This document shows, one piece after another, positions 13,901-28,900 of a DNA stretch of 64,000 bases. The position numbers and the translations under genes were made by a program. The first letter of the stretch is position 1, and each line of letters opens with the position of its first letter. Source of the DNA: Sphaerolaimus hirsutus (lineage: Eukaryota; Nematoda; Chromadorea; Monhysterida; Sphaerolaimidae); the NCBI GenBank assembly GCA_964036195.1, contig OZ038451.1, forward strand, positions 28,041,927 through 28,105,926, written 5' to 3'. The notes under the pieces were generated by a model. That model did no database searches. It was not told where the DNA came from and saw nothing but the letters and a program-made list of their open reading frames with translations.

Positions 13901-16900
13901 CATTTGGCTGTGGATAAATTTGTTTTTGTTTTTGCTATGAAGATCTGAAATTTTGAAACTTGAAAGAAATTATTCGTCGTTTTTACTTGTTAATCTACAG
14001 TCAATTGCTTCGTCGTCTCATTATCATCATTGCTCATTCGTTGGTCGTTTTCAGCACTTATGTAGGCCCGTCAATCTCCATTTTCAAGTGTCTCCATCAC
14101 ATGAAGCTGTTACTTACCATTTTCTTACACTTTTCATCTGGCATTTCGCTAATTTTCAGAATTTTCGTCTGTGTTTATTATGGGGGTCTCACAGATAATT
14201 TTCTCCTGTAGAATGGTTTTTTTTTTCTTAAGTTCAGAAGAACGAACTTGTTGTACTGAGCGATCAAAAATCCTCATACCTTAATCTCAAAATAGAAACT
14301 TCAAGCGCATTCAAAATCAGCCGATTACGGTAGAATTCGCAATTGCGCATGCACACGTATCTACATGAACATGACCTCAGGGCCATATGCAGTATGCACC
14401 CATAATTGGTCACGAATCATGAATAGTGTCCATGAGACAAGTGCTTCACACATGTCCACTTGTATTTGCGCACGCTGTTAATCTGCGCGGGCACAGTGCA
14501 AATGACATGATGTGGCCACTTTTTGCATTTTATTTTGACCATTGGTCACTCTGCAACCACAACAAACGCTTCCGGTCATTATTATTCGATGTTGACAAGT
14601 GACAACCATTTTGTCATTATTCGCGTGCAGTGCATGTTTCTCAAGGTGAAATAATTATTTGCACATTCGCGTAGTTATATCTGTATTTGCGAAAGTGATC
14701 AGTTTTTCGTGTAAACTGTGCATTTTGCTATTTCATTAGGTAAGGTAAATCAATATTTTGTTATTCAAATATTTACGTATAATGATCGAACTGCATCCGC
14801 ACAATTTACATATAATTTTGCAGTTTTTTGGTGAATAAATACAAGCCAGAAATTTTGCGCCAAATTCATAGTATGCCGTTCTATTAGAAGAAATACGGTA
14901 TCTACCGGTGTATTTGTTAGCACTTTCATCATAACACGTGAAGTAGATTTTTAACAACTTCCTTTCTGCCATTTATTTTAATAACAGATCCATACAGAAC
15001 GACAAAATTATATATGCTGAATTTGAAAAATAATTTCACGCAGCAGCGCCAATTATCACATCAAGCCGCAGCTATTTATTTCAGCCATCTTTTTACCGAC
15101 CCATATTTACTGTATTTCTCCTAATGGAAGAGCGCTGTTCTATTTTTTCATCAACTTTTGTTACCTGCCGTTTTAGTGGGGGTGCCGTCCTATTACATAG
15201 CAGAAATACGGAAATTGATTGTTTCATTGTAAAAATTTTTAACTTGTTTCTTTGTTATGAAGGCAAGGCTGATGAAATACTTTTTTTACCTGACAGAAAA
15301 TATACAAAAATTGATTCCAAGACAAACAAAAAAGAGTAAAAAGCCAAGCCTTTGTTTGTTTCATATGTATACTGTATAGAACTGCTCCAGACTTGGCTAC
15401 TCATAAAGTGGGGGGGGGGGAATTCCCCACTTTCCTAACACATGCATTTCCCTTAGTGCACCTTGCAATACACATCACTATGGTATTTATTCTGAAAGTG
15501 GGAAAATGCATATGGAAAGTGTTAACTGATGTCATGCAGCTCTTAAATGGCAAGTCTAGTGATGTTTAATTTTACAAGTGGCAAGCATTTTTTCCAGAAA
15601 TTTATCTATCTTAGGAATTTACTTGTCACTAGTGACTTTCCACAAAGCACATTTTTGTCACTTGTCTCAAGTGAAGTATGCTGCTGGGGCCTGATAACTG
15701 CTGTTTCCTTCAGAACATTATATTTAATAAAGTCATCAGAGCTTATCTGAACAGAGGACTTCATTCAAAATGAAACGCAAAAAATGTTGCATGATATCAC
15801 TATTCGATGTGCCTACGCACACTAGTTGACAACCCAAATTTCTAAACATGTTAGGTAAATCTGTTTTGAACACCTTTGAGTTCACCAGAATGTAGGGTTG
15901 GGACGATATGACTTTTCGATATCGATATTCGATATTCGATATTTTTTTCTGAAACTCGATATTCGATATCGATACGATATGGACCCTCGATATCGATATT
16001 CGATATTAAAAAATGCTCGATATTCGATATCGATATTTCGATATTTTCGATATTTCGATATTTTGCTTTTGGTATAGCAGAGCATATCTCATTTGGCATA
16101 TTGCATTTCCATTTGATCACAAACCCAACTGATCATCTCTACTGAAAAGTAGATGATACAAATTTAAATGGCACACAATAATCAAAATGAGAAAATGATT
16201 TAAAAATGTGACAGATGTGGTAAGGAAAAGGTGCCAGCCCCATTTTTAGGTGCCATGCCATGGTGCCATTGATGTGAATGGTTGATGTGAAGTGTTTCCA
16301 TGGTGTAAGTAGTTAATCAACATACATATACTCTTATGTGAACATCTGAGAGAGCATTTGCACAAGATTTGATGCTGCCGCAAGTGCTGAAACAAAAATA
16401 CCTGTCATGTGGGAACAAAGTGCGCGCTTGCGCGCAAAATTTGTTAAAATTGCTTATGAAATCGCCTTCTAATAGTGCCATTCCTGGCTTATTTGAAGTC
16501 AGCCCCAGGGAGTATAGAATATCGAAAATATCGAAAAAATGGTCGATATTCGATATCGATATTCGATATTTTTTCAAAATTTTCGATATCGATATTCGAT
16601 ATTCGATATGAAAAAATAGTCGATATCCGATATTCGATATTCGATACGATATATCGTCCCAACCCTACCAGAATGGGTCATTTTTTGGAGACCCTGTGTT
16701 TTTACCCTGTCGCGCATTTACTTTTTGAAGGTATTTACCTTGATCCCCTGCACATTTATTAAAACAAATATTTACCTTACATGTTGTGGATTTACCTTGG
16801 CAGGGTAGGCATTTACCCTAGAGGTAAGTTTCAAGTGGCAAAGATTTACCCTCGCATGAGTTGATTCACCCCCATGTAAAGTATAGCACGGTGAACTCAA

Positions 16901-19900
16901 AGCGGGATTCATAAGTATCTATGTCTGTTTGGTGCATTTTGGTGTGTGCAGATTAGTGCAAATACTCATTATGTCGACAGAGACATTCATTATTTACAGT
17001 ATTATTTAGGACAGTTTTTGCCGAAATTTTCCATTTCACAACAACTAATTTTTTGACAGTCATGACAGATGACAGTGGACACAAAACAGTGATTACGATC
17101 ACATTTGCTTACATAACTAAATCGGCATGCAGACAACAATCAAAGATTAGATCAGGTGCAAAGCTTTGTGCAAACATAAGATAGGCATGCATGTGTTAGT
17201 ACAGCTGATAATCTGTATTATGAGGATTTAAAAATTGATGGCATCGATTTCTATGTATGGTGAATGGTAAATCCAAACCCTGTATTTACCATGAACAGGC
17301 GTGCATACTTTGTGTTAGGGTAAATTCATACCCTCATTGTGGGTGAATGTTTGTTGTGTAGGGTAAATCTTACTTCTGTAGGGTACATTGATACATAAAG
17401 TAAATGGACAACCCTACACGGTAAACTAATTAGCAAGGTAAATACACCACAAAGGTAAAACCACATTCTTCCATTTTTTGACCTTTGTCAACAGTAATTG
17501 ATGAACATCTCATCCCAGTAAACTAAAACGTTTTTAAAATATACAGGGGTGGGCATTTTCAGTTACTGCTAGAAAAACGCGATAGCTTGAGCTACGTTTG
17601 AGCTATCACAATGAAATTTTAACACAACAGAGTAGACTCCATAGGACACCTATTCTGAAGTTTGCAACCCAAACGGCCACATTTTGGGTGAGTTGGTGAA
17701 CACACACTTTTTAGTGTAATTTTGTGACTTGGTGTCACCCATAGGATAAATCGAGGGTGGCATGTTAGGGGGGGTCACCGGTCTTTAGTGTTGTCCCATT
17801 CTGTCGTACATTGGTCGATTTTGATGTCCTTTGAGTATGTTGGGGTTTGGTGTCAGGGCTACCACCAAATTCAGTTTTTTTCTCGAATAGTCCCCCAGGC
17901 CCGAGATAAGGGGGGTCAAATCACAAAATTACACTAAAAACTGTGTGTTCCACAACTCAGCCAAAATGTGGCTGTTTGGGTTACAAACTTCAGAATAGGT
18001 GTCCTCTGGAGTCTACTCTATTGTGTTAAAATTTCACTGTAATAGCCTAACCGTAGCTCAAGCTATCGCGTTTTTCAGCGGTAACTGAAAATACCCACCC
18101 CTGTATTTATTACCTTTTGTAATTTTGGCCAGAATTGTTAACTAGTGTGTGTAGGGCCTATATTGATAATCGTTATTTGATATTTTCTGAATATTTAAAT
18201 CTCCATTTTTTATATTCATAATCAAAAGTGGTTGACATTCAATATGATAATTATATCACACTTAGTTAATCCCATACAAAAACTTCCCCAAAGCATAGTT
18301 GCTAAACGTATTTACTTTTACTCGATAAATACATATACTCGAGTACAAAGTAAATGTTTCCTGTTCTCGTGTTTACATTTCCTCTAACAAATTTCTGGTA
18401 CTCGCTTTTACTTGTATACTTTTTGAAAGTACTCCAGTACAGAAAACGTATTTTAGATCATCTTTTATATAGGTTTTTAAAGGCATAGAAGGGAAAAAAT
18501 GAGCTAAAAATATGGGAAACTAGTTGAAAATGGGTATAGAACCAAATATTTAGTTAAAAATTGTGTAAAATAGACATAAAGTTATGAAAATGACTGATTT
18601 TGAGTGACCTTTCATGAAAATTTTGGCGAAATTTCTCTAAAGCACTCACGTTTACGTTTTCTACTGGGAAAAGTACGTTTACTCACTTTTACTCATGAGT
18701 AAAAGTAAAAATAAATTCACTTTACGTTTTCTGTACTCAAGGGGTGAGTAAAAAATAAATACTTAACATTTACGTATACTTTGAAAAAAGTTCGGTAACT
18801 TTAACAACTCTGCCCAAAAGCCCAGCAACAATTCTGCACCCTGCTTCCACACCTATAAAGCACAAAGATCATACATCTACTGTATACAATGCTATAAAGT
18901 CACTTTATGATAGCTCATAAAAAGGTCATCTATAGCACCATGTGTGATTTCGATGCATTCCCAGTCTGTAATCATGTGCTCATAAAATAGCTGGGAAATG
19001 AGTTTTTGCCCATTTTTATTGGATTAGGATGTGAATGTCAGTTTATTCATCACTTGTAATTTGTTGTTTCGGAAGCAGAATAAAATTGGTTTGTCTATGT
19101 GTGAAATATCCTTTCTTGGTCCATGATCTATTTACCTTACATTATATTTACACCAACTACCCAGTCCAGACATTAGGGTCAAATTTCAATTTGACATTTG
19201 AAACCAAGGGAAAATTCTGCATTCACATTTGTTCGCATTCTCACACCAAAGAGTGTTGGAATGAATGTACGGATAGCTTTTTGTCTATGTCACCCCCACA
19301 ATGTTTTTCCACAGCAAACATCCAACTGTCATATATTGATTTTCCTTTTGAGAAAAGTTGGCACTTGGGAGAGCATCTGTTGGCAATTCATTACCCTTGT
19401 GTTCCATTTCACTGTGAAATGAGTGGAATATTGTGAGGGAAATTGATGATTTTGAGTGTTTTAAGCAATTTTCGCAGATAATCGTCATTCTTGAACATTT
19501 TTATCGTCCTTATTATGTGATTTCGAGAGAATTTTGTGTTTATCGTCGTGGATTTTATGGGTTTAAATTTCAAATATCAGTAACTTATTTCGTTGGTCTC
19601 AAATTTCTTTCGATTGATAATGGTAAAGTGTCAAGTATTGCAGAACTTACCGAGATTTGAAACTTATCCAGAGAATTTGTCACTTTACTTGCCACTGGCA
19701 TTCTGTTATGAACATCGCGAATTGCCGTAGTCAATGGTACAAATAAAATGTTATATAAATAGGTAAAGATGTATAATATTTGCATGACATATCATGAATA
19801 AAACTTTAAACCATGCTTACTGAATCATGTGATTTAATCAGTGATTAGAAATGAAATGGAGCATACTTTTAACGCTGACCTAAATGCAAAGTGTTCTTGA

Positions 19901-22900
19901 TACACATATCGAAATAATGGTCACTTGCTTCATGGTCACTTAATATCTGGGTCATTCCAACTTTGCTCATTACCTATTAGTATTGATATCATATTCCCGC
20001 TCAATTTGAAATTTGCATCAGAAAACTATAACATTTCATTAGTATTTAAAATTTGACATACCATATTTCCTTGAGATACTCCCTTGAATTGACCCCCCCT
20101 CAAGTACCCCCCCTTGAATTAACCCCCCTCGAAATACCACCAGCTCCGAGCTAGCTGAGGAAAAAAAACCAAACACCGCCAAGCGCCAGCGCCAGCGCCA
20201 GGCATTTTGTTCCTGGCGTCAGGCAAAAATAGCACCAAGCGCTAAAAGCGCCATGGCGCTTTTTCCTTTGGCGTTAGCGCCAGGCGCCAGCGCCAAGGCT
20301 TTTCCATCACTAGGCAAGGGTCAGAAACGTCATGGTTATTTTCGTGGTGGCGCTTTCATCGTGGTCACATCACTGCGCTGGGTCCTTAATATACTAGTAA
20401 TTTCAATTTCAACTGAAATAACTCACATTCGCCCATTGAATCCATCCATCACTCTTCAAATATTCCAAGTGCGAAGTTCAAATATTTACAACTCAATTTG
20501 GCGCCGTGAAACACTCTGTAGTGTACACAATGTGCTAGGTTGATAATTTGAATTTCGAAACATCTGAAAGTTTTTGAATTTTTTATAATTATTCTGAGTT
20601 TTTCTGAACTAACCGATTCGTTGTTATTTAGGAAAAATGCACTAAAAATGTATTTACAAAAAAATTAATATGATTTGGAAGGAAAATAAGCTGGAAAAGC
20701 CATAATCCAATGGAATATTCGATAGAAAAAACTGTTCCAAACAATCGAATTTCGAGAATTATCAATCCACAGAGATAAAGAAATTGACATTTCAACCAGC
20801 AAAGATCGGAAAAATTTGAATCTTTTTCGATTTTTTATTTTTTTAAATAATATTAGAAAATAAAAATTTATTTAATTTTACAAAATCTTCCCATCACATG
20901 TCTTCGGTGTGATGTTTCACACTTCAAACACTGCCCATCATAAATTCTTATTTAGTTTACGGTTTACAGTTATGACAATATCTTGCAGAGAGTGTGTGAA
21001 AATATTACACTCTGTAAAATGGATTAGTTTTGATAATTGTTTGCCTTTGAAATTCGCCAATGCATTGTTTCATTTTAGGAATTCCATTGTATTGAATCGT
21101 AGCTAGAATCGACAATCGTTTAAGAATGTTTCGTTGTGCTTTTTAATAAGCAATTTAAAAAATCTGACAATTTCATCAATTTAAGCAGTTGTGAAACCAG
21201 TTCTTAAAATGTACAAATAGTTAGAAACAGTGGTAAGTGGTATTTTATTCAGATACAAGAAAACTTATAAGTGACAAGTATCTTTGCTACTGTAAGTACG
21301 AGGTAGTCATCAAAATTAGTTTACTTGTCATTTTACTTATCTTCTCACCTGTCGCATTTTTAGTTTCCCCCAGTTTTTGCGCTAAAAAGCTGCGCACATA
21401 CTGATCACATACCTATTTATGTACCTGTTTTTAATATTGACGTCAAAACACTGTTACTTTTCCGACTATAACACCAGAATCATTACGTATTTTACTGTCC
21501 GGGTCAAATATATAACCTCACACTATGGTACTGCAAACAAATAAAATGCGTGGTGAAAGTGATATACCTATACCTGTACCAGAGTTGTTAAAAGTACCAA
21601 AGTACCTTTTTCAAAGTACCTATGCGTATGTATGCGTGCCGTAAAGTATTTTGTTTTACTCACTCCCAGAGTACAGAAAGTGTAAAGTAAAAATTATTTA
21701 CTTTTACTCGCGAGTAAATTAGAGCAAAATACTTTTTTCCCAGAAAGCGTAAATGCGAGTATTTTTTGGTCAGGGAAGTATAAAATCGAGTAAAATTACC
21801 TTCTCTTTCTGGAAAAGCGTTATGAATGTTGAACCTGGGCAACAAAAAGGTATGAGTATTCTTTATGAAAAGCAGGGGTCTCGACTGACAAAAATACTCT
21901 TTCTGTACTCGTAAAAATTACTCTACTGTACTCGAGTACTCTCAAAAAGTAAGCGTACAGTACCGCCATATGGCGCCATTATCACTCCTCTTGACGCCAC
22001 TTTTTCACACTTGTGCCATAAAATCGGCGCCATCAAAGCGACTGCACATGCGCCACATTTTCAAGTAGACATATGTTGTGTGCCATTATAACGTGTCCTG
22101 ATCATTTCATGCAATGTTGTGACACAGTAAACACCACCTGTCTAAAATGTAACCGATCGTGTATTTATCATATTTGCCACATTTCGGCGTTTTTGATAAT
22201 TATTTGATAAGGATTTTTACTTTTAGTCGCGATCTTTCCCAAAATCATTGAGCGCAAACTATAATATTTGCATTTGTTTTTGCCGTGCAAATAGAAGTAA
22301 TCACCTGTGAAATATGATGTTTTTATCACCTGTGAAAAGTGATGTTAAGTAAGGGCATATTTTTTATCAAGATTGAAACCACACCTCAAGGCACAAAATC
22401 TAGTCCCTTACATAATTCTCTTGGTGTGCAAAGTGCAAACATTGTCGTTTTTTATCACTGGCCGATTGTTATCTGAAATCCAATCGTGAATTGAACACTT
22501 TTTGTTTGTGCGAACCGCTAAAAAAACGAGATGTTTTCATTGTGGGTATAGGTTCACTTCACTTGAAATGTCATCAGTAAAAAATGGCTAAAGCCAAACA
22601 AAAAGTGGACGCTGCCTCCACAGCAAATAGAGATGAAGTGTGTCTCTCAAATGGAAATGAAGTGCGTCTCTCAAATGGACATTAATATATATTGGATGCA
22701 CAAAAGTAATGTATCATTGCTTAGAAAATGGCATACACTTCACTGATAACACACTTTACTGTGGTTACATATCCCACCTGAATAAAGAAACTATTTGTAT
22801 TACATCACAAGAGTTACATGTATTGACTGTTAAATGCACAAAAGCAATATATCATTACATCTGCATTGTGAGAAATGTCTCACATGGAACCCAGACTTTT

Positions 22901-25900
22901 ACTTATTCAATAGTTTTCAAGGCAGATTACAGTGTTAGACCTATACATCCATGTAAAAAAAGTTTCACACCCTTCAACTATCTGAGACAAAAAGGAAAAA
23001 AATTCACTCAAGTTTATCACAGCTGCGTGAGCTGTGCTATGTGTGTGTTTAAAACCAAAAATGTGTTATCAGTGAAGTGTATGCCATTTTCTAAGCAATG
23101 ATACATTACTTTTGTGCATCCAATATATATTAATGTCCATTTGAGAGACGCACTTCATTTCCATTTGAGAGACACACTTCATCTCTATTTGCTGTGGAGG
23201 CAGCGTCCACTTTTTGTTTGGCGTTAGCCATTTTTTTACTGATATACTTCTTTTGTGTGGCCAGTGGCCCAGGCTTCCCCGAATGACACCCAGTAGGTGT
23301 CTTGCTGAACAATATATAAATATGCTGGCGAGTAGATGGTGCTACTCCACAAAAATGGCACCATTTTGGAGTAGATGGCACTGCTGTTTTGGAGTAGATG
23401 GCACCATCCATGAAAATGATGCCGCTTTGGAGTAGTTGGCGCCACTCCATGAAAATGGCACCATTTTGGAGTAGATGGCACCACTCCATAAAATTGCACA
23501 ATTTGAAATTATAACCATTGAAGACCCATATAGTGGCAGTATCACATCAAACAGCAGGATATTTTGATCAAAAATATGCAACCCATAACTTGGATGAGGG
23601 CCAAGTTTATATGTGACAGGGTGAATTTCATCCTACAAATATTGGCTGGCATGGTGCCAGCATGTGCCAACGATATTTGCATATGCTATGTGTTAAATGA
23701 CATATCCAAAACTCATTGAGAAATGTCTCTTAAATGAAATTGGTCCACCATTAAGAGTGAAGGAGTGTATCATAATTCTATGTACAACTCATATTTGTGA
23801 CAATAGCATAATGTGATTGTTCACAAAAAAAAATTAACTAGAAATATGGATCACAGTTCAGTATCCATTTATCAAAGTTTTTCAATTTAATTTTTTACTT
23901 GCCATTTCACTTCTCATTTGACTTTTGCCGATTTTCTTTGCAATTCACTTCTCACTTCTCTTTTTACTTGCCATTTGACTTGCCACTTTAGACTTGACAT
24001 TTATAACTTGACATTTGACTTGATATTTGATCACTTGACATTTAACTTGACAATTGACTTGACATTTACCACTTGAAATTTGACTTGACATATGACTTGT
24101 TATTTGACTTTTGACATGACATTGATCAGTTGACATTAAACTTGACATTTGACTTGACATTTGACATGACATTTATCACTTGACATTAAACTTGACATTT
24201 CACTTGAAATTATCACTTGACATTAAACTTGACATTTGACATGACATTTATCACTTGACATTAAGCTTGACATTTAACTTGACATTTGACTTGACATTTC
24301 ACTTGAAATTTATTACTTGACATTTCACTTGAAATTATTCACTTGGCATTTGACTTAGACATTTCAATTGAAAGTTATCACTCTATATTCACCTTGACAT
24401 TATCACTTGACATTTGACTTGACATTTATAACTTGACATTTGACTTGATATTTGAGCACTTGACATTTAACTTGACATTTGACTTGACATTTGACATGAC
24501 ATTTATCACTTGACATTAAACTTGACATTTCACTTGAAATTTATCACTTGACATTAAACTTGACATTTCACTTGAAATTTATCACTTGACATTAAACTTG
24601 ACATTTGACATGACATTTATCACTTGACATTAAGCTTGACATTTAACTTGACATTTGACTTGACATTTCACTTGAAATTTATTACTTGACATTTCACTTG
24701 AAATTATTCACTTGGCATTTGACTCAGACATTTCAATTGAAAGTTATCACTTTATATTCACCTTGACATTATCACTTGACATTTGACTTGACATTTGACT
24801 TGATATTTGAGCACTTGACATTTAACTTGACATTTGACTTGACATTTGACATGACATTTATCACTTGACATTTAACTTGACATTAAACTTGACATTTGAC
24901 ATGACATTTATCACTTGACATTAAGCTTGACATTTAACTTGACATTTGACTTGAAATTTATTACTTGACATTTCACTTGAAATTTTTCACTTGACATTTG
25001 ACTTGACATTTGACATGACATTTATCACTTGACATTAAACTTGACATTTCAGTTGAAATTTACCAGTTGACATTTGACTTGAAAGTTATCACTTGATATT
25101 TGACTTGATATTTTATCACTTGATATTTTATAACTTGACATCTATCACTTGACATTTATCACTTGATATTTATCACTTGACATTTATCAGTTGACATTAA
25201 ACTTGACATTTGACTTGACATTTGACATGACATTTATCACTTGACATTTCACTTGAAATTTATCACTTGACGTTAAACTTGACATTTGACATGACATTTA
25301 TCACTTGAAATTTGACTTGACATAGGACTTGATATTTGACTTGACATTTATGAGTTGACATTACACTTGACATTTCACTTGAAATTTGTTACTTGACATT
25401 TGACATTTGACTTGACAATTGACATGACATTTCACTTAAAATTTATCACTTTACATTTGACTTGACATTTGACATGACATTTATCACTTGACATTAAACT
25501 TGACATTTCAATTGAAATTTATCAGTTGACATTTGACTTGACAGTTATCACTTGAAATTTGACTTGATATCTTATCACTTTATATTTTATAACTTCACAT
25601 CTATCACTTGACATTTATCACTTGACATTTATCAATTGACATTTATCAATTGACATTTGTCTTGACATTTATCACTTGACATTGAGCTTGACATTTCACT
25701 TGACATTTATCACTTGACATCTATAATTTGACATTTTTCACTTGACATTTCACTTGAAATCTACCACTTAACATTTATTACTTGATATTTGACTTGATAT
25801 TTTATCACTTAATATTTTATCACTTGACATCTATCATTTGACATTTATCACTTGACATTTTGCCTGAAATTTATTGCTTGACATTTATCACTTGACATTT

Positions 25901-28900
25901 GACTTGACATTTATAACTTGACATTTGACTTGACATTAACCACTAGACATTTATGACCTGATAGTAATCACCATGCAAGGTCACATGCTCAGTATCACAT
26001 CAAGCAGTAGTTCAGGCATGTTTGCGCATATTACACAAAATAAGCAAACTTGAATAACTTTTGTAAATCTGTACCAAAATCGCCAAAAATTAGCTCATTC
26101 GAAAGCTCTAGTCATGGCGCACACCAACAAATTTTTTTTATTGCCGCATTTGTATTCAAATTTCAAATTTATCGAGGTTTGAAAATTTCAAACAGATCCC
26201 GTCCCAAAGTGGGCGGAGCCTGTGACAAAAATACCCGAAAATAAGAAATGGCATCATATGCTCTTTCATATGAGCCATCAACCATGAAAATCGGTCGTGT
26301 TTCAAGGAAGTTATTGCAGTTTGAAGATTGTCGGGAGAACAAGAAGAACAACAACAACAACAACAACAACAAGAACAACGACAACACTACTTGAAAAAGA
26401 AAATCCGTAATAACTTCCCCCGAACTCAACCGTTGTATGTGAAAATTTGCATGGTGGTACTTTTCGACACGGGCTTTTTAATGGTGCAGTCGGTTCTGCA
26501 CTAGCGCATTGCGTTCCGAAGTTATTGCGATTTTAAATTTGCGATTTCCGCATTTTGGTGTGTCCGACCATATTATGGGTGGGTCGCTTGCGCCCTCCCT
26601 CGGCAGCGAGGGATGGCGCTGGCGCGCCCACCCGATAAGATAAAAACCTGAAAAAGCGTGTAGATCGGTATACTCGGCGTACATGATACTCTGACATCGC
26701 ACTGATTTATGTCTCGTGTTGGAAGCATGCCAATGATTGTTAACTCATGCGATTTCCGTAAAAAGATGAAAAAAATTCATCGATGTGAATATGTTAATGA
26801 AAAACATTATAACAACAATCAATTTTGTCATCTTTTTATGAAACTCGCACGCGCTAACTATCGTTGGCACACTTCCAGCGGGAACCACGCGTGCAGGGTG
26901 TAAAGTAACCTGAGTATACTTTTCAAATTTCCGTAACTGTGCGATTTTTTCACATTTTTCGACCCCCCATATCTCAACATTTATTTTCACACCCCCCACT
27001 TTTTATAATTTTTTGAAGCGCTTTTCAATGGGGTCCCCAAAAATGGTCCTAACTCAAAATTGAAAATCTTGTAGATCGGTACTTTTAGAAGCACACCCTT
27101 ATTTACAAAAATCAGCGCATCACGCGCGATTTCATGCGCTCACTCTGGTGCCACTCTGAGACGTTGTAAAAACCCTGTAAAGTGTCAAAACAAGTAGCGC
27201 GTCACGAATCAGCGGGCCGAGCACACACCGATTGTTTTATATTTTCACCGCTCCAAAATCCTCAACTCTGCAAAAAATTCGCAGGCCTGCATTCCTTACC
27301 GCAAATGATTGTATCAGTCAGCTAGTTTGATATTTTCCATGGCATTTTACCTGACTAGACACTTTCCATAACACTTGACATTTTCTAAGGCATTTTACAT
27401 GACTTTTGACATTTGACACATTCGCGTCCATTTCACAGGGTGCGGGACTGCCCCCCTACTGTAGGGCTTCACCCTCGACCACCCCCCCCCCAGATCGCTA
27501 TCCGAACGCACTCCGAGTCGGTGCTGTCCAGTCTGGCGACCAAGGGCGGCATCGTCGACATGGTGACCTTCGACGCGTCCGTCAAGGTGCCCTGGCTGTA
27601 CAAGGGAAAGACGCTCAGGAGGGCGCTCGAGATGTGCGATTTGACCGTGGGTTGGGGGGGGGGAGATTTTGGCCTGGTGCCAGTTCCAGGTCGTGTGAAA
27701 TGACGTGTGAATTGTAGAATGTCGTGCGAAGTGTCGAAAGTTGTGACAAAATGTCAAGAGACTGGACATTTTACATGTCTTTTCGCAGTTCGCATGACAT
27801 TTGACATTTTCCACGGCATTTTACATGACTTTTGACACTTTGCATGACACTTGACATTTTACTGGGCAGTACATTTTACATGGTCTGGGAGTGGCGGCGA
27901 GTTTCACTTTGAAATCTAAAAAATTACCGTATTACCTCGAATTATCCCCCCCTTGAATTAAACCCCCCCTCGAAATACCCCCCTAAAATTGAATGTAAAG
28001 AGAACGTACATGACAAATACCGTAGTTTGTGATCTGTACAATGCAGAACACACGTTAAAAGTGATGGCTAAGTGACGTTAGGGAGGGGTTTATGTGTATA
28101 TACAGTTATATATGCCTATAAACACGTATACATCTACGTAATTGTTCGATTTTTCTATGTCTGCGTATGGGGAATTTCCGAAAATTTCTGGCGAAATAAT
28201 AGACCCCCCCCTCGAATAACCCCCCCCTCGAATTATCCCCCCCTCAAATTTTGCTGGCGAAATAATAAACCCCCTGGGGGTATTTCGAGGTAATACGGTA
28301 TGTCAAGTTATTCATTATTAGAATAAGTAAAATTATTTTTGTAGGTAGTGGTTATCCAAATACAAGCACTTTTCTACGCTACAAATAATCTGTCACCCCC
28401 TTTCGGGACCCCCAAAACCCCGACACAATCCCATTTATTTCCCAGGTAGAACTGTGCTACTCCGCCGCGCTGCGGGACCAATCTGCCCGACGCCAGTGGA
28501 TGTGCAACGGGCGTCAACTGTTGGCAGCGTGCCAAATGTCCAAAATCGCACGCGATGCCCTCGTGTCGGGCTGCGGCGGGGCTGATTTGCTCAGGGACGC
28601 GGTTTAATTTGCCCGAGTGTTTTTTGGGCTGCCCGATTTTATGAATTTTTCCCGCCTGTTTCAGTGTGCTGTGCGTGAAGTATTTTTTGTTAAGTATGCA
28701 TCAGGCGGCGTATAGCCTTCAGACTGCAAAATATACAATGAAATCCACTACATTTTATTACATCTGAGAAAAATTGTTGGATTTTGGTACTCGCATTACA
28801 GCACTCTCACTATGGGTGGATTCGCTGCACGATTTTTCACGTGACTTTTTTTCATTTAAACACGTAGCATTCTGTACCAATCAATGTGAAATTTATTTTA

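Larger units (their letters stand above)
15809..18158. mobile_element. Large composite element with CTAGTTGAC termini
   Basis: GTGCCTACGCACACTAGTTG at the left and AACTAGTGTGTGTAGGGCC at the right give the same ends as the 0.2-kb foldbacks, but 2.35 kb apart. The interior carries TTTACC words and two nested insertions (15893-16667 and 17542-18105). Without them the element would be about 1 kb. Confidence 0.6.
2234..27493 (+). other. Giant RPP30 intron (about 25.3 kb)
   Basis: Bounded by donor CAA|GTTTTTTTT at 2234 and acceptor CCCCCCAG at 27493. The flanking exons join in phase 0 and give continuous family sequence (YDLASVQ then IAIRTHSESV). It contains the assembly gap, a dozen or more foldback and hAT-like elements, a 2-kb tandem array and scattered GGCGCC clusters. 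Between annotated repeats it is AT-rich, with only short hydrophobic open frames (10.3-10.8, 13.06-14.2 and 19.0-19.7 kb). The gap means the true length could differ. Confidence 0.75.

Noticed and set aside
21580-21970. An 8-bp duplicated hAT-like element of the CAGAGTTG type
   Set aside because: The left end is present, but the right end is eroded and no matching flank was found, so it is listed only as a degenerate repeat.
22709-23101. 130-codon open frame in the long-TIR element as a transposase
   Set aside because: No catalytic or DNA-binding motif is visible, its two ends lie in the inverted arms, and the element is only about 670 bases long.
23888-25965. Direct-repeat array as a CRISPR
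   Set aside because: Repeat units are short and variable, spacers are themselves repeat words, there are no cas genes, and the genome is eukaryotic.
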